Assembly: GCA_025352665.1 (NCBI GenBank)
Contig: JANXSM010000177.1
Span: forward strand, 1 to 64,000
Length of the DNA stretch: 64,000 nucleotides
Origin: Rhodospirillales bacterium
Lineage (GTDB): Bacteria > Pseudomonadota > Alphaproteobacteria > Acetobacterales > Acetobacteraceae
Reading direction: 5' to 3'
In this document: piece by piece, positions 16,574-26,602 of the stretch
Layout of the letters: each line of letters begins with the position of its first letter
Numbering within the stretch: position 1 is the first letter of the stretch
Position numbers and translations under genes: made by a program
Notes under the pieces: generated by a model
Seen by the model: only the letters and a program-made list of their open reading frames with translations
Database searches by the model: none
What the model was told of the DNA's origin: nothing

Positions 16574-18457
16574 TCAGTGCAGGCGGGCCGGAACCCCCTG
16601 CATACCGATGGACGCATGGTAGCGCGGCCAGGCGCCGGCGGCGAGTTCATCGAGACTGGGTGTTGGCAGGTTCATGCGCGCGGCATAAATCCAGGTGTAG
16701 GTGAGAACGCGCGGCACGAAGGCGCGGGTTTCGTCGATTGGGATTGCCTCGATGAATAACAACGGGTCACCCTCGTGACGCATGGTGGGGCCCCAACGGC
16801 CGAAATTGCCGGGGCCCGCGTTGTAGCTGGCAAGCAGGCGAAGCAGATCGCCGCCGACCACCTCGTGCTGGGACAGATAGGACACGTAGCGCTGGCCTAG
16901 GTCCAGGTTCAGTCCCGGTTCGCGCAACCGCCCGCGCAGTTCGCCTCCAACTCGCTGGCCGGTGAGGAAGCTCGCAGTATCCGGCATGATCTGCATAAGG
17001 CCGGTGGCTCCGGCAGAAGAGACCAGGCTGGTGTTGAAGTTCGATTCGGTGCGGGTGATCGCGTAGACCATCGCGGGGTCCATCTGAAATCCGCCGGCCG
17101 GCCACAGGCGCGGGATTGGGAAGCGAGTGGCATCGCGCGGCACGCCGTCGCTGGCCTGGACGAGATCGGCCAGCTGGGCTGCCAGCTGCACAAGCCCTGC
17201 GTGTCGCGCGACCAGCATGATGGCGCGACCGAGAGCCGGCTCGCTGGTTGCGGCCGGCCACAGCCGCCGCAACTCGGCCTCGGCGCGCGGCAATTGGCCG
17301 ACCTGGATGAGGGAGAATGCGCGCAGGCCCTCCGGCCGGGCGGAAACCGCTTCGATATCGGCCTCAGACAGCGTCTCCCGCGTATCGCGCTGGCTGCGAG
17401 AGAAGCCGAAGTCGAGGCCGAGTGCGCGGCGGGCCAACAGGCCGTAGAAAGTGCGGGGTTCCGCCGCGGCACGCTGCATCCAGGGCTGATAGCCAATAGG
17501 GCGGCCGGACCGGACCTGGGCGCGGGCGGCCCAGAATGCAGCGGCGCTGCGCAGTGCCGCGGTGGTCAATTCTGCGTGATAGGCGGCCTCAAACATCGGG
17601 CGGGCCTGCTCGATCCTTCCCATGCGCCAGGCCGCGAGCCCCGCCATTTGGCCTGGGAGGCTGGCAAAGGGGCAGGAGGGCGCGACGCATGGCGGGGTTC
17701 CGGCGGAGCCGAGTGCGAAAGCATCGGCGTCGCGGTTGAGCGTGAACAGGATCTGTGCCGCTTCCCCACGTAGCTGTGAGGCATAAACCGGCGTGAGGCC
17801 AGCGGTGCGGGCCAGCAGGCGTTCCACCAGCGGGGCGCCTCCTGCGCGGGCTGCATCGTGGACCGAGTGGTCCAGCGCGGGATTGCGGCTGAGGGTAAAG
17901 CCGCCGGGCTCGCTTTCCTCCGGCACCGGCCCGAGGGGGCTTGCGGTGTCGCGCATCGGCGCGAAGCCGTCGGGTGCGGGGGGCGGCGCGACGCCACGGG
18001 GCAGGCGCGACACCAGCAGGGAATGGATGGCCGGTGCGTCGGGCAGCGTAGGCCAGCGCTGCAGCCAGGATCGCAGCTCGTCGGCGCCTGGATGGGTGGT
18101 CGGGCCAAGGTATCGATCGGCGAGGATATGGCCGAGGATGTCGACGCCCGGCTGATAGCTGAGGTCGAGATCCGCTGTGGCAAGAACCGCGTCGGCGATT
18201 TCGTCGCGCGCCTGGAGGGCAAAAATTCGTTTGATTCGAGCAGCTTCGCTCGGCGGCAGCGGTTGCGGCAGGCTGACCCCGGATGCGCCGCGCGGATCGA
18301 CCCGCGGCATCGCGAAAGCGGTGTCGTCCATCCCAGCGGTCTGTGCGTGTGCCGAGCCCATTCCGCCTGCGACTGACGATCCAGCCAGAATTGCTGCCCC
18401 TGCAATGAATGCACGGGCAGCAGAAAGGCGGGAAAGCGTTCTGCTGATCCCTTGCAT
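16574..18457 (-). CDS. Soluble lytic murein transglycosylase (Slt-like)
   Basis: A 627-residue periplasmic enzyme that cleaves peptidoglycan glycan strands with formation of 1,6-anhydromuramic ends. It has an N-terminal signal (AAILAGSSVAGGMGSAHAQ), a long alpha-helical superhelix resembling the Slt70 U domain, and a C-terminal SLT domain. The catalytic glutamate is in TRTESNFNTSL, followed by SAGATGLMQIMPDTA and LLASYNAGPGN. The length is close to Slt70. It reads into moaB. Confidence 0.93.
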   Translation of the reverse strand: MQGISRTLSRLSAARAFIAGAAILAGSSVAGGMGSAHAQTAGMDDTAFAMPRVDPRGASGVSLPQPLPPSEAARIKRIFALQARDEIADAVLATADLDLSYQPGVDILGHILADRYLGPTTHPGADELRSWLQRWPTLPDAPAIHSLLVSRLPRGVAPPPAPDGFAPMRDTASPLGPVPEESEPGGFTLSRNPALDHSVHDAARAGGAPLVERLLARTAGLTPVYASQLRGEAAQILFTLNRDADAFALGSAGTPPCVAPSCPFASLPGQMAGLAAWRMGRIEQARPMFEAAYHAELTTAALRSAAAFWAARAQVRSGRPIGYQPWMQRAAAEPRTFYGLLARRALGLDFGFSRSQRDTRETLSEADIEAVSARPEGLRAFSLIQVGQLPRAEAELRRLWPAATSEPALGRAIMLVARHAGLVQLAAQLADLVQASDGVPRDATRFPIPRLWPAGGFQMDPAMVYAITRTESNFNTSLVSSAGATGLMQIMPDTASFLTGQRVGGELRGRLREPGLNLDLGQRYVSYLSQHEVVGGDLLRLLASYNAGPGNFGRWGPTMRHEGDPLLFIEAIPIDETRAFVPRVLTYTWIYAARMNLPTPSLDELAAGAWPRYHASIGMQGVPARLH

Positions 18458-18577
18458 GACGCCGACCTACACGGCGGGGATGTCGCACGCAACCATAAAT
18501 ACCGTTACTAGTCTCAAGAAATGGACGCTCGGGAAAAATGAAAGCCCTACAAGGAGATGCAAAGTATTACAAATATT

Positions 18578-19375
18578 TTATTTGACCTGCGAGTCGATTG
18601 ATCGCCGCAGGGCGAGCATGTCGGACCAAGCATCGCGCTTGGCGCTGGGATTGCGCAGCAGATAGGCCGGATGCAGCATCGGCAGGGTGGGCACCGGCTG
18701 CGGAAGGCCGTCAAAGCTGGCGTCGGTCCATGTGCCACGCAGACGTGTGATACCGGCCCGGGTGCCGAGCACGGCGCGGGCCGCAAGTGCCCCCAGCAGC
18801 ACCAGGCGCTGCGGCCGCACGAGTTCGATATGCCGGCGCAGAAAAGGTAGGCAGAGCGCCACCTCCGCGTCCGTGGGGTTGCGGTTGCCGGGCGGCCGCC
18901 AGGGAATGAGATTGGTGATCAGACAGGTGCTGCGATCGAGGCCGATGCTGGCGAGCATCCTGTCCAATAGCTTGCCGGAGGGACCTATGAAGGGCAGTCC
19001 GGCGCGGTCCTCCTCAGCACCCGGGCCTTCGCCGACCAGCATGAGGCCTGCGTCCGGATTGCCGTCCGAAAACACCAGGTTGGTGGCGGTCGCCGATAGC
19101 GCGCAGCCATCGAAGGCGATAAGGGCGGCCCGAAGTTCCGCGAGTGTGTTGGCGGCAGAGGCGAGATCCTGGGCGCGCAGGGTGGGTTGGGCGATGACCA
19201 GGGCTGCTGCGACAGCGGGGGCTACCACAACCGGGCGCGGCTCCGCAGGCCGTGCGGCCGGCGTGGCCGCGCCCGGCTGGGGCTCGCGGGGACGCAGACG
19301 ATCGACCGGCGCATCCTCCAGCGCCTCGTCCGCTCCCCATTCCATCTGCAACCGCAGCGCAGCCCATGCGTTCAT
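18578..19375 (-). CDS. Uracil-DNA glycosylase, family 4-like
   Basis: A 265-residue base-excision repair protein. Motif 1 is [17 protein letters not shown] and motif 2 is [11 protein letters not shown], both typical of family 4 enzymes. The iron-sulfur cysteines of classical family 4 are largely missing: [10 protein letters not shown] keeps one, and [10 protein letters not shown] has tryptophan where a cysteine is usual. A cluster-free variant is therefore likely, as I recall for several Alphaproteobacteria. The N-terminal 90 residues are variable and alanine- and proline-rich. It is divergent from the ETF-QO gene. Confidence 0.87.
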   Translation of the reverse strand: MNAWAALRLQMEWGADEALEDAPVDRLRPREPQPGAATPAARPAEPRPVVVAPAVAAALVIAQPTLRAQDLASAANTLAELRAALIAFDGCALSATATNLVFSDGNPDAGLMLVGEGPGAEEDRAGLPFIGPSGKLLDRMLASIGLDRSTCLITNLIPWRPPGNRNPTDAEVALCLPFLRRHIELVRPQRLVLLGALAARAVLGTRAGITRLRGTWTDASFDGLPQPVPTLPMLHPAYLLRNPSAKRDAWSDMLALRRSIDSQVK

Positions 19376-19471
19376 GCCCTATCGTCCCGCGCTGGCCGAT
19401 TTTGCGCAACCGCTGCAATCTCCCTAATTTGCCGGGCCGACCCATGTGCAGGGTCGAGGAGGAGTTCTGGC

Positions 19472-21106
19472 ATGGCGGCGGATGTGGAACGCGAGCGGAT
19501 GGAATTTGATGTCGTGATCGTCGGCGCAGGCCCGTCTGGTCTGGCTGCGGCCATTCGGCTGAAGCAACTGGCGCCGGAGGCTGCCGTCTGCGTGGTGGAG
19601 AAGGGCAGCGAAGTCGGCGCACACATTCTTTCGGGTGCCGTGATCGAGCCGCGTGCGCTCGACGAGCTGTTGCCGGACTGGCGCGATAATGATGCGCCTC
19701 TCACCACGCGTGCCGGAGAGGACCAATTCATGTTCCTCACGAAGCAAAGTGGCTTTCGCCTGCCGACGCCGCCACAGATGCGCAACCATGGCAACTACGT
19801 GGGTTCGCTGGGCAATCTATGCCGCTGGCTGGGCGTGCAGGCGGAGGCGCTTGGCGTTGAAATCTATCCTGGTTTTGCCGCCGCCGAGATTCTCGAGGAC
19901 AATGGCCGCGTGATCGGGATCGCCACCGGCGACATGGGCGTGCTGCGCGACGGCAGCCATGGGTCGCAGTTCCAGCCCGGCATGGAATTGCATGCCACCT
20001 ACACGATCTTTGCCGAAGGGTGCCGCGGCAGCCTGACCAAGCAGTTGTTCGAGCGCTACGATCTTCGCCAGACCTGCGATCCGCAGACCTACGCCATCGG
20101 GATCAAAGAACTTTGGGAGGTCCCGGCCGCCCAACACAAACCCGGCCTGATCGTGCACACCATCGGCTGGCCGGTCGACAGCGGCACCTACGGTGGATCC
20201 TGGCTGTATCATTGGGGCGAGAACTTTGTATCGTACGGATATGTCATAGGCCTGGACTATAAAAATCCGTTCCTCTCACCATTCGAGGAGATGCAGCGGT
20301 TGAAGACGCATCCGGTTATGCGGCCGCATTTCGAAGGGGGGCGGCGTATTGCCTATGGCGCGCGGGCGCTGAGCGAGGGCGGCCTGCAGTCGATGCCGAA
20401 GCTAACCTTTCCGGGCGGCTGCCTGGTGGGCGATACCGCGGGTTTCCTCAATGTTGCAAAGATCAAGGGCACGCATACGGCGATGAAATCCGGCATGCTC
20501 GCAGCCGAGGCCGTGGCGGAGGCGTTGGCAGGCGATCGCGCGGTAGAACCTGTGAGCTACACAGCGAAGTTGAAGGCGAGCTGGCTGTGGCAGGAGCTTT
20601 CCGCGGTGCGCAACATCCGACCGGGTTTCGCGCGGTTCGGCCAGTTCGGCGGATTGCTCAACGCTGCGGTCGATACCTACGTGTTTCGTGGCAAGGCGCC
20701 GTGGACGCTCCATATCCAACATGCCGACAACGAGACGCTGGCAAAGGCTGCCGACAGCACGCCGATCGTCTACCCGAAACCGGATGGCAGGCTGACCTTC
20801 GATCGGTTGTCGTCTGTGTTCATCAGCAATACCAATCATGTCGAAGATCAGCCCAATCATTTGACGCTGCGTAATCCTGCCGTGGCAATCGACGTGAATT
20901 GGAATCAGTATCGCAGTCCAGAGACACGGTACTGCCCTGCCGGCGTCTACGAGATCGTCGGCGCTGACACGGATACGCCGCGGCTGCAGATTAACGCGCA
21001 GAACTGCGTTCATTGCAAAACCTGCGACATCAAGGACCCTACGCAGAACATCAACTGGGTCACCCCCGAAGGCGGTGGCGGACCGGTCTATCCAGGCGGG
21101 ATGTGA
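19472..21106 (+). CDS. Electron-transfer flavoprotein:ubiquinone oxidoreductase
   Basis: A 544-residue membrane-associated enzyme passing electrons from ETF to ubiquinone. The FAD-binding motif is VIVGAGPSGLAAAIRL near residue 14. The C-terminal 4Fe-4S domain has CPAGVYE and CVHCKTCDIKDPTQNI, supplying all four cluster cysteines. The ATG at 19472 has a GAGGAGG ribosome site 9 bp upstream; the longer frame to 19187 overlaps the divergent glycosylase gene. The TPR lipoprotein gene follows. Confidence 0.96.
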   Translation: MAADVERERMEFDVVIVGAGPSGLAAAIRLKQLAPEAAVCVVEKGSEVGAHILSGAVIEPRALDELLPDWRDNDAPLTTRAGEDQFMFLTKQSGFRLPTPPQMRNHGNYVGSLGNLCRWLGVQAEALGVEIYPGFAAAEILEDNGRVIGIATGDMGVLRDGSHGSQFQPGMELHATYTIFAEGCRGSLTKQLFERYDLRQTCDPQTYAIGIKELWEVPAAQHKPGLIVHTIGWPVDSGTYGGSWLYHWGENFVSYGYVIGLDYKNPFLSPFEEMQRLKTHPVMRPHFEGGRRIAYGARALSEGGLQSMPKLTFPGGCLVGDTAGFLNVAKIKGTHTAMKSGMLAAEAVAEALAGDRAVEPVSYTAKLKASWLWQELSAVRNIRPGFARFGQFGGLLNAAVDTYVFRGKAPWTLHIQHADNETLAKAADSTPIVYPKPDGRLTFDRLSSVFISNTNHVEDQPNHLTLRNPAVAIDVNWNQYRSPETRYCPAGVYEIVGADTDTPRLQINAQNCVHCKTCDIKDPTQNINWVTPEGGGGPVYPGGM

Positions 21107-21189
21107 CAATGAGCGACGCTAATTTCAAAACTATGAGTTTCGGTAAACATGTTCGCCTTGACACCCCGACATCAAACAAGGGTCTACGC

Positions 21190-22902
21190 ATGCCCCGTAT
21201 GAAACCGCTTCGGCGGTGGCTCCTACTGAGTGTCTCTCTGTTGTCGGCCTGCGCCGCAGCGGAGGTCACGCCGTCCGGCCAGGCGGCAAATCCTGCAGCG
21301 CCGCGGCTGGTGACAAGCGGCGCGCCCGGCAGTTATCTCGCCGGGCGGCACGCGGCAGTGCAGGGCGACATGGGTCTGGCGGCCGATCTGTTCCTCCAAG
21401 GGTTGCGGGCCGATCCTGGCAATGCCGATATCGAACAGCAGGCGTTTCTGGCAGCCCTGCTCGCCGGCCGGCCCGAAGCCGTCGATCTTGCGCGTCGGCT
21501 GCCGGGCGATCTGCCGGCCCAGCTCCTGCTCGGCAATGCCGAAGTCAAGCAGGGCAACTGGCTGGCGGCGGAAAACAGGTTCGGCGGCCTGGTGCGGCAG
21601 GGCATCACGCAATTGCTGCAGCCCTTGCTGGTGGCGTGGGTGCAGTATGGCGAGGGCCATACGGACGTGGCGCTGGCGACCCTGCGACCCTTTGTGGAAG
21701 GGCCCCAGTTCCGTGGAGCCTTCGCGCTACACGCGGCGATGATCGCGGACCTGGCGGGGCGCGACCAGGATGCCGCGCGGCTGTATAAGGTTGCGCAAAC
21801 TGGGTTCGCCAGCACCAATCTGCAACTTGCCCGAACGCTGGCCAGCTGGCAGGCGCGTCAGGGGCACCCGGCTGAGGCACAGCAGGCGCTGAGCCAACTG
21901 CTGCAGTCGAGCGGCGAGGTCGCGGTATCGCTGCCGGGGCTTTATGCGAAATCGGCGCAACGCCAGGTGCGCGACGCCAAGGACGGTATGGCCGAAGCCT
22001 ATCTTGCACTCGCCGGCGGGCTGCGTGGCCAGGAGGGCGGTCAGCTTGCGATGATCATGTTGCGGCTCGCACTCGACCTGCGGCCGGATCTGACGGCGGC
22101 GCGCTTGCTCACCGCAGATCTGCTGGAGGCTTCGCACCAGCCGCGGTCGGCCCTGGCGATCCTGGGCCCGGTGCCCGAGGAAGACCCGCTCATTCCCACT
22201 GTGCGGCTGCGTCAGGCGGCGCTCATGGAACAGACCTCTGATACCGCAGGTGCCCTTGCAACGCTCGACAAGCTTGCCGCCGTTGCGCCAGACCGCCCTG
22301 AGCCGTACGCGATGCGTGGCGATATTCTGCGTGGGCAGAAGCGGTTCGCTGAGGCCGTCACCGCGTACGATCAGGCAGTGGCGCGGGTGCCGCATCCGGA
22401 CCGGTCCAACTGGCCGCTGTTCTATGAACGTGGCATCGCACTCGAGCGCGCGCAGGATTGGAAGCGCGCCGAGGCCGATTTCCAACACGCCTTGCAACTG
22501 TCACCGGACGAGCCTTCCGTGCTCAACTATCTCGCGTACTCCTGGACCGAGCAGGGGATCAACCTACCGCAAGCGCGGCGCATGATCGAACGTGCCGTGG
22601 AGCAGCGGCCGAACGACGGGGCGATCATCGACAGTCTCGGCTGGGTGGTGTTTCGCCAGGGCGATACCGCGAGCGCGGTCAAGCTGCTGGAGAAGGCGGT
22701 GGAACTGACGCCGAGCGATTCGACGGTCAATCTTCATCTGGGCGATGCCTACTGGGCAGTGGGGCGCAAGCTTGAGGCGCAGTTCCAGTGGCGCCGTGCA
22801 TTGACCTCGGATCCTGATCCGGAGGATGTGCCGAAGCTGCAGGCCAAACTGCGGGAAAGCGAGCAGGCGCTCGGCAACGTCGACACGAAGCCGACGCCTT
22901 AG
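21190..22902 (+). CDS. TPR-repeat lipoprotein
   Basis: A 570-residue protein with a lipoprotein signal: [20 protein letters not shown], then Cys22 in the lipobox LSAC. The rest is a chain of tetratricopeptide repeats, with clear examples such as [16 protein letters not shown] and [20 protein letters not shown] near residues 380-440. It probably acts as an envelope scaffold. The ATG at 21190 has AAGGG 7 bp upstream; an earlier ATG at 21109, 3 bp after the ETF-QO stop, is possible but would bury the lipobox. Its stop overlaps the ispE GTG. Confidence 0.85.
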   Translation: MPRMKPLRRWLLLSVSLLSACAAAEVTPSGQAANPAAPRLVTSGAPGSYLAGRHAAVQGDMGLAADLFLQGLRADPGNADIEQQAFLAALLAGRPEAVDLARRLPGDLPAQLLLGNAEVKQGNWLAAENRFGGLVRQGITQLLQPLLVAWVQYGEGHTDVALATLRPFVEGPQFRGAFALHAAMIADLAGRDQDAARLYKVAQTGFASTNLQLARTLASWQARQGHPAEAQQALSQLLQSSGEVAVSLPGLYAKSAQRQVRDAKDGMAEAYLALAGGLRGQEGGQLAMIMLRLALDLRPDLTAARLLTADLLEASHQPRSALAILGPVPEEDPLIPTVRLRQAALMEQTSDTAGALATLDKLAAVAPDRPEPYAMRGDILRGQKRFAEAVTAYDQAVARVPHPDRSNWPLFYERGIALERAQDWKRAEADFQHALQLSPDEPSVLNYLAYSWTEQGINLPQARRMIERAVEQRPNDGAIIDSLGWVVFRQGDTASAVKLLEKAVELTPSDSTVNLHLGDAYWAVGRKLEAQFQWRRALTSDPDPEDVPKLQAKLRESEQALGNVDTKPTP

Positions 22903-23795
22903 TGTCGGTCATCTCCACCTGGTCCGAGCCCGCTCGGGCGAAGGTGAACCTGTATCTGCACGTTACCGGACGGCGGGGCGATGGTTATCATTTGCTGGAC
23001 AGCCTGGCGGTGTTTCCACCGGTCGGTGACGTGCTGTCCGCTCAGCCGCAGGACGGTCTGACGCTGGAACTGTCCGGCCCGTTTGGAGAGCGGCTGGCGG
23101 CAGAGGCCGATAATCTGGTGCTGCGTGCGGCCCGTGCATTGGCTGTCACGAGCGGCTTCACTGGCGGTGCGCGCTTGCGGTTGGAGAAGAACCTGCCGAT
23201 CGCATCGGGTATCGGTGGTGGCTCGGCCGATGCGGCGGCGGCACTGCGGCTGTTGCAGCGGGTGTGGAGGGTGGAGGTGCAGCCGGCGCAGATGATGATG
23301 ATTGCAACCGGCTTGGGGGCCGATGTAGCCGTGTGTCTTGACTCGGTGCCTGCCCGCATGCAGGGGACGGGCGAGGTGCTGGTCGCGGCGCCTGGCCTAC
23401 CTGCGTGCGGCATCGTGTTGGTCAACCCCGGGGTTGGCGTGGCAACGCCTGCGGTGTTTCGCGCCAGGGCTGGCGCTTTCACTCTCGCACCTGTGCTGCC
23501 GCCGTCGTGGAGCGATGCCGAAGCGCTGGCGGAGAGCTTGGCCGGCATGTCCAACGACCTTGAGGCGGCTGCCGTGAGCCTGGCGCCCGCCATCGGCGAG
23601 GTATTGGCGGCACTGCGGGCCGTGTCCGGCAGTCTGCTTGCCCGCATGAGCGGCTCGGGCGCCACCTGCTTCGCATTGTTTGCTGATTCCGAAGCGGCCG
23701 TAGCGGCCGCGGGGGCTGTCGCACGGCCGGGTTGGTGGTGTTGGGGCGGCCCGCTCGCATCAGCGGACTTGCCAGAGCGGGTGTCGCAGCCCTAA
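22902..23795 (+). CDS. ispE: 4-diphosphocytidyl-2-C-methyl-D-erythritol kinase
   Basis: A 297-residue GHMP kinase that phosphorylates CDP-methylerythritol in the MEP isoprenoid pathway. The N-terminal block [20 protein letters not shown] and the ATP loop [18 protein letters not shown] (about residues 96-113) are diagnostic; a C-terminal [10 protein letters not shown] closes the active site. It starts with GTG overlapping the TAG of the lipoprotein gene (TAGTG), indicating coupling. The next feature is a tRNA gene. Confidence 0.95.
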   Translation: MSVISTWSEPARAKVNLYLHVTGRRGDGYHLLDSLAVFPPVGDVLSAQPQDGLTLELSGPFGERLAAEADNLVLRAARALAVTSGFTGGARLRLEKNLPIASGIGGGSADAAAALRLLQRVWRVEVQPAQMMMIATGLGADVAVCLDSVPARMQGTGEVLVAAPGLPACGIVLVNPGVGVATPAVFRARAGAFTLAPVLPPSWSDAEALAESLAGMSNDLEAAAVSLAPAIGEVLAALRAVSGSLLARMSGSGATCFALFADSEAAVAAAGAVARPGWWCWGGPLASADLPERVSQP

Positions 23796-23812
23796 TCAGT
23801 CACGGCTGCGAA

Positions 23813-23887
23813 TGGGACGTCGCCAAGCGGTAAGGCAGCGGATTTTGATTCCGCCATTCGGAGGTTCGAATCCTCCCGTCCCAGCCA
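23813..23887 (+). tRNA. tRNA-Gln (anticodon TTG)
   Basis: A 75-nt cloverleaf with an encoded 3' CCA. The acceptor stem pairs TGGGACG with CGTCCCA. The anticodon stem GCGGA/TCCGC encloses the loop TTTTGAT with anticodon TTG at 23845-23847. The T arm is GGAGG-TTCGAAT-CCTCC. No integrase or att-like duplication is seen beside it. Confidence 0.96.
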
Positions 23888-23922
23888 GCCACTAATTCCT
23901 GCAAGGCGGAACGGAGGCTGGG

Positions 23923-24300
23923 TTGCAAAAGACGATCGAGTTCGTGGAAAAAGCGTTCCTGGTCGTCATCGGCTTATTCACCGTGATGGCGATGGGCCAG
24001 GAGGTGATCGGCGTCATCGGTCGGAGGCATGTCGATCTGAAGGATCTGCTGCTGATGTTCATTTTCGCAGAGGTGTTCGGCATGCTCGGCGTCTATTACT
24101 CCTCCAAGCGTATTCCGATCGATCTGCCGCTGTTCATTGCCGTCACCGCCCTCGCGCGGCTGATCATCCTTGGCGACAAGGAGAATCTCGATGGTTTGAG
24201 TCTCATATACGAGAGTGTGGCAATTCTGCTCATCGCGTGCGGCGGCTTCGTCATGCGTTATCGGCCGACGGGGGAGCGGACCCTGCCGACCAAGGATTAG
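23923..24300 (+). CDS. Phosphate-starvation-inducible PsiE family membrane protein
   Basis: A 125-residue integral membrane protein resembling PsiE, with about four hydrophobic helices (FLVVIGLFTVMAMG, LLLMFIFAEVFGMLGVYY, LFIAVTALARLIIL, SVAILLIACGGFVM). The RIPIDLPLFI and ARLIILGDKE stretches are typical of the family. It appears to start with TTG at 23923, with GGAGG placed 6-7 bp upstream; no in-frame ATG exists earlier. Its TAG stop is the boundary of repeat copy B. The role is unknown beyond a link to phosphate stress in E. coli. Confidence 0.82.
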   Translation: MQKTIEFVEKAFLVVIGLFTVMAMGQEVIGVIGRRHVDLKDLLLMFIFAEVFGMLGVYYSSKRIPIDLPLFIAVTALARLIILGDKENLDGLSLIYESVAILLIACGGFVMRYRPTGERTLPTKD

Positions 24301-24384
24301 AGCGTGATCACCGAAAGGTCTGAAACACGCGATAACACAAAGAACTAGAGCGGGATTAAGCCGTCTATCAGACGCCGTCCCGCT
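24301..24384 (+). repeat. Palindromic dispersed repeat, copy B (84 bp, internal deletion)
   Basis: Second copy of the repeat seen at 7361-7459, again between convergent genes and directly after a TTAG whose TAG ends the upstream gene. Compared with copy A it lacks exactly 15 bp after GCGTGA, so the intact length would be 99 bp. Its distal hairpin pairs AGCGGGA with TCCCGCT and encloses GTCTatcAGAC. The right boundary is CGAG instead of CTAG. Confidence 0.7.
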
Positions 24385-24390
24385 CGAGGG

Positions 24391-25221
24391 CTACGGTTGG
24401 CCAGGGTAATCCGGGTCGGAGATAAACGGGAACGGCCCGGGGTAGTTCTCGACATAGACGGTATGCGAGATGACGGTGGCGTCGTCGCCTTCGATGGTCA
24501 GATGCACGTCGAAGGCGGCAGGTTCCAGGTTCCACTGGCCCGGCGCGTCGCTGAGATCGAATTCCACCTGGGCTGCGACTGACGGCGCGATCGAGGCGAT
24601 GGCGTGAGCGACCTGCGTCGTGATCGGGCGATGATTGTGGCCGCACAGGATGCGCCGCACCTGCCGGTGGCGCGCGATAACCTTGGTGAAGGCGGGAACG
24701 TTGCGCAGCATGATGCGGTCCATATGGCGGATGCCGCAGGCGAACGGGGGGTGGTGCATGACCACGATGGTGGGTGTGTCGGGCTTTGCCGCAAGCGTTG
24801 CTTCGAGCCACGCGAGGCGAGCTTCACAGAGCTCCCCATGGCCGGCGCCGGGCACCAACGTGTCGAGCATCACCAGGCGGACCGGCAGGGCTTCCACAGT
24901 ATATTGCACGAATTCCTCATGGGCGGTGATGCCGGGAAACATCGACAGACCCGCCCGCAGATTGCCGCGGCGGTCGTGGTTGCCAGGAACCATGTAGACG
25001 GGCACGCGGATTGTCCGCTGCAGCATGGCGGAGAGCTCGGCGTATTCGGCCGCCAGCCCGTTCTCGGTGAGATCGCCGGAAATGACGATGGCGTCTGGCT
25101 GAACCGGCATCGCGCGGACGGCGCGCAACGCCCGTTCAGTGAGCATGTTCGATTCGAGCACACGCACCGCGGCCATGCCACGGGGCCTGATGTGTAGATC
25201 GGTCAGTTGAACAAGGATCAT
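24391..25221 (-). CDS. GpdQ-like cyclic/glycerophosphodiester phosphodiesterase
   Basis: A 276-residue binuclear metallophosphoesterase of the GpdQ/CpdA group. Metal ligands are visible in TDLH (residues 7-10), SGDLTENG, PGNHDRRG, VVMHHPPFACG and CGHNHRP. The length and the MHHPP...MD pattern match GpdQ, which hydrolyses glycerophosphodiesters to glycerol-3-phosphate. It is the last gene of an operon encoding a UgpB/E/A-like transporter, so release of importable glycerol-3-phosphate from phospholipid headgroups is the likely job. A cAMP phosphodiesterase role is the alternative. No signal peptide is seen, so it acts in the cytoplasm. Confidence 0.86.
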   Translation of the reverse strand: MILVQLTDLHIRPRGMAAVRVLESNMLTERALRAVRAMPVQPDAIVISGDLTENGLAAEYAELSAMLQRTIRVPVYMVPGNHDRRGNLRAGLSMFPGITAHEEFVQYTVEALPVRLVMLDTLVPGAGHGELCEARLAWLEATLAAKPDTPTIVVMHHPPFACGIRHMDRIMLRNVPAFTKVIARHRQVRRILCGHNHRPITTQVAHAIASIAPSVAAQVEFDLSDAPGQWNLEPAAFDVHLTIEGDDATVISHTVYVENYPGPFPFISDPDYPGQP

Positions 25222-25242
25222 CGAGAACTCCGAAGCCAGGCT

Positions 25243-25267
25243 CCCTCCGCCCGGGGCGGGCGGAGGG
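25243..25267 (-). promoter_or_regulatory. Intercistronic GC hairpin between binding protein and phosphodiesterase genes
   Basis: A perfect 10-bp stem CCCTCCGCCC/GGGCGGAGGG with a 5-nt loop in the 55-bp gap between the two genes. There is no T-run, so it is more likely a processing or stability element that protects the upstream binding-protein message than a terminator. Confidence 0.55.
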
Positions 25268-25276
25268 TATCGTTGC

Positions 25277-26590
25277 TTACTGTGGCAGCTTCAGCGCGGT
25301 CTGCTCAACATAGGGGCGAAGCAGCGCGTCGGCGGCCTTCTGGGCGTTGACCATCGCGTCGGCTGGCTTCACTTTGCCCGAGAGCACCGCCTGCACCTGG
25401 TCCTCCAGCGCCTTGCGGACGCCGACAGTGTTGAAGGTAGCGAACCAGGGCTGAGCGTAGGCAAGCTGGTCGACGGCGACCTTGGCGTCGGGATTCTGGG
25501 CCAGATACGCCTTCATCTCCGGCAGGTCGTAGGCGGCCATGCGGGGGGCAAAATAGCCGGTGAAGCGGCTCCAGCCACCGTTGATCTCCGGGCTGGTCAG
25601 ATACTTGATGAGCTTCCAGGCGGCGGCTTCGCGCGCCGGTGTGTTGCCTTTGGGGATCAGCAGCGAGGCGCCTCCAATGGGAACCGCGTTGCGCAGGGCG
25701 CGGGGAATGAAGGCGACCTTGAAGGGCAGCTTCATGTTGTCGCGGATGAAGCCGAGTGCTCCGGTGGACTGGATCATCATGGCGGTACGGCCGGCGAAGA
25801 AGGCATTGCTGGCAACGCCCGCATCGGTCACGCCGTCCGGCATGACGTGGTGTTTGTGCACGAGATCGTCGAGGAATTGCACGGCGCCGATCGTGCTCGC
25901 CGTATTGTAGTAGACCTCGCCACCCCAGCCGCGATTGTAGTAATCACCGCCGTTGGACATGGCGAGGCCACTGACCACCCAACCCAGCGAGTCGTAGTTG
26001 GACGGTATGACGATGCCGCTGCGCGTCATTGTCTTGCCGTCGGACTTCGTCAGCTTCTTCGCCGCATCGACCAAATCCTGCCAGGTTGCCGGCGGCTTCT
26101 CCGGGTTCAGCCCGGCTTCCTTGAACATATCGGTATTGTAATAGAGGATCGGTGTCGAGTTGTGGAACGGCGCCCCATAGACATGGCCGTTCTCGGTCGC
26201 ATTTGTGCGCACAGCAGGCCAAAACTGGGCGATAAACTTCTCCGGCGTCTGGCCGTCCTTGGCGATGAGCGGGCCGAGATCGATCGCTTCGTCGTTGATC
26301 ACGTATTCACGAATGAAGTTCGCACTCATCAGCACGGCAGCCGGCGGCCGACCCGCCTGGATGGCCGCACGGGTCTTGAGGTTGGTGTCGTCGTAGGCGC
26401 CGGTATAGACGGCGGTTACGGCGACATCGTTCTGAGACCTGTTGAACTGGTCAATCAGTTTGGTCATTTCATTGGCAAGTTTGCCCTGCACGGGCACAGG
26501 GAAGAAGAAGTCGATGTCGGTCGTGGCCGACGCCGGGGCAGCCGTGGTGAGCAGCGACAGCCCAAGGGCTGCACCTGCGAGAATGCGCAT
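25277..26590 (-). CDS. ABC transporter substrate-binding protein, UgpB-like
   Basis: A 437-residue periplasmic binding protein with a signal peptide (MRILAGAALGLSLLTTAAPA). It resembles UgpB, the glycerol-3-phosphate/glycerophosphodiester receptor: DIDFFFPVPVQGKLANEM at the mature N-terminus, NSTPILYYNTDMFKEAG, GGASLLIPKGN and WSRFTGYFAPR. It sits 12 bp downstream of the second permease gene, as usual for high-copy receptors, and a GC hairpin follows it. Confidence 0.88.
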   Translation of the reverse strand: MRILAGAALGLSLLTTAAPASATTDIDFFFPVPVQGKLANEMTKLIDQFNRSQNDVAVTAVYTGAYDDTNLKTRAAIQAGRPPAAVLMSANFIREYVINDEAIDLGPLIAKDGQTPEKFIAQFWPAVRTNATENGHVYGAPFHNSTPILYYNTDMFKEAGLNPEKPPATWQDLVDAAKKLTKSDGKTMTRSGIVIPSNYDSLGWVVSGLAMSNGGDYYNRGWGGEVYYNTASTIGAVQFLDDLVHKHHVMPDGVTDAGVASNAFFAGRTAMMIQSTGALGFIRDNMKLPFKVAFIPRALRNAVPIGGASLLIPKGNTPAREAAAWKLIKYLTSPEINGGWSRFTGYFAPRMAAYDLPEMKAYLAQNPDAKVAVDQLAYAQPWFATFNTVGVRKALEDQVQAVLSGKVKPADAMVNAQKAADALLRPYVEQTALKLPQ

Positions 26591-26602
26591 GAGGTTTCTC
26601 CT

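Noticed and set aside
23813-23887. tRNA-Gln as an integration site for an island
   Set aside because: The downstream genes look chromosomal, there is no repeated tRNA 3' end and the only tyrosine recombinase in the window is housekeeping XerD.
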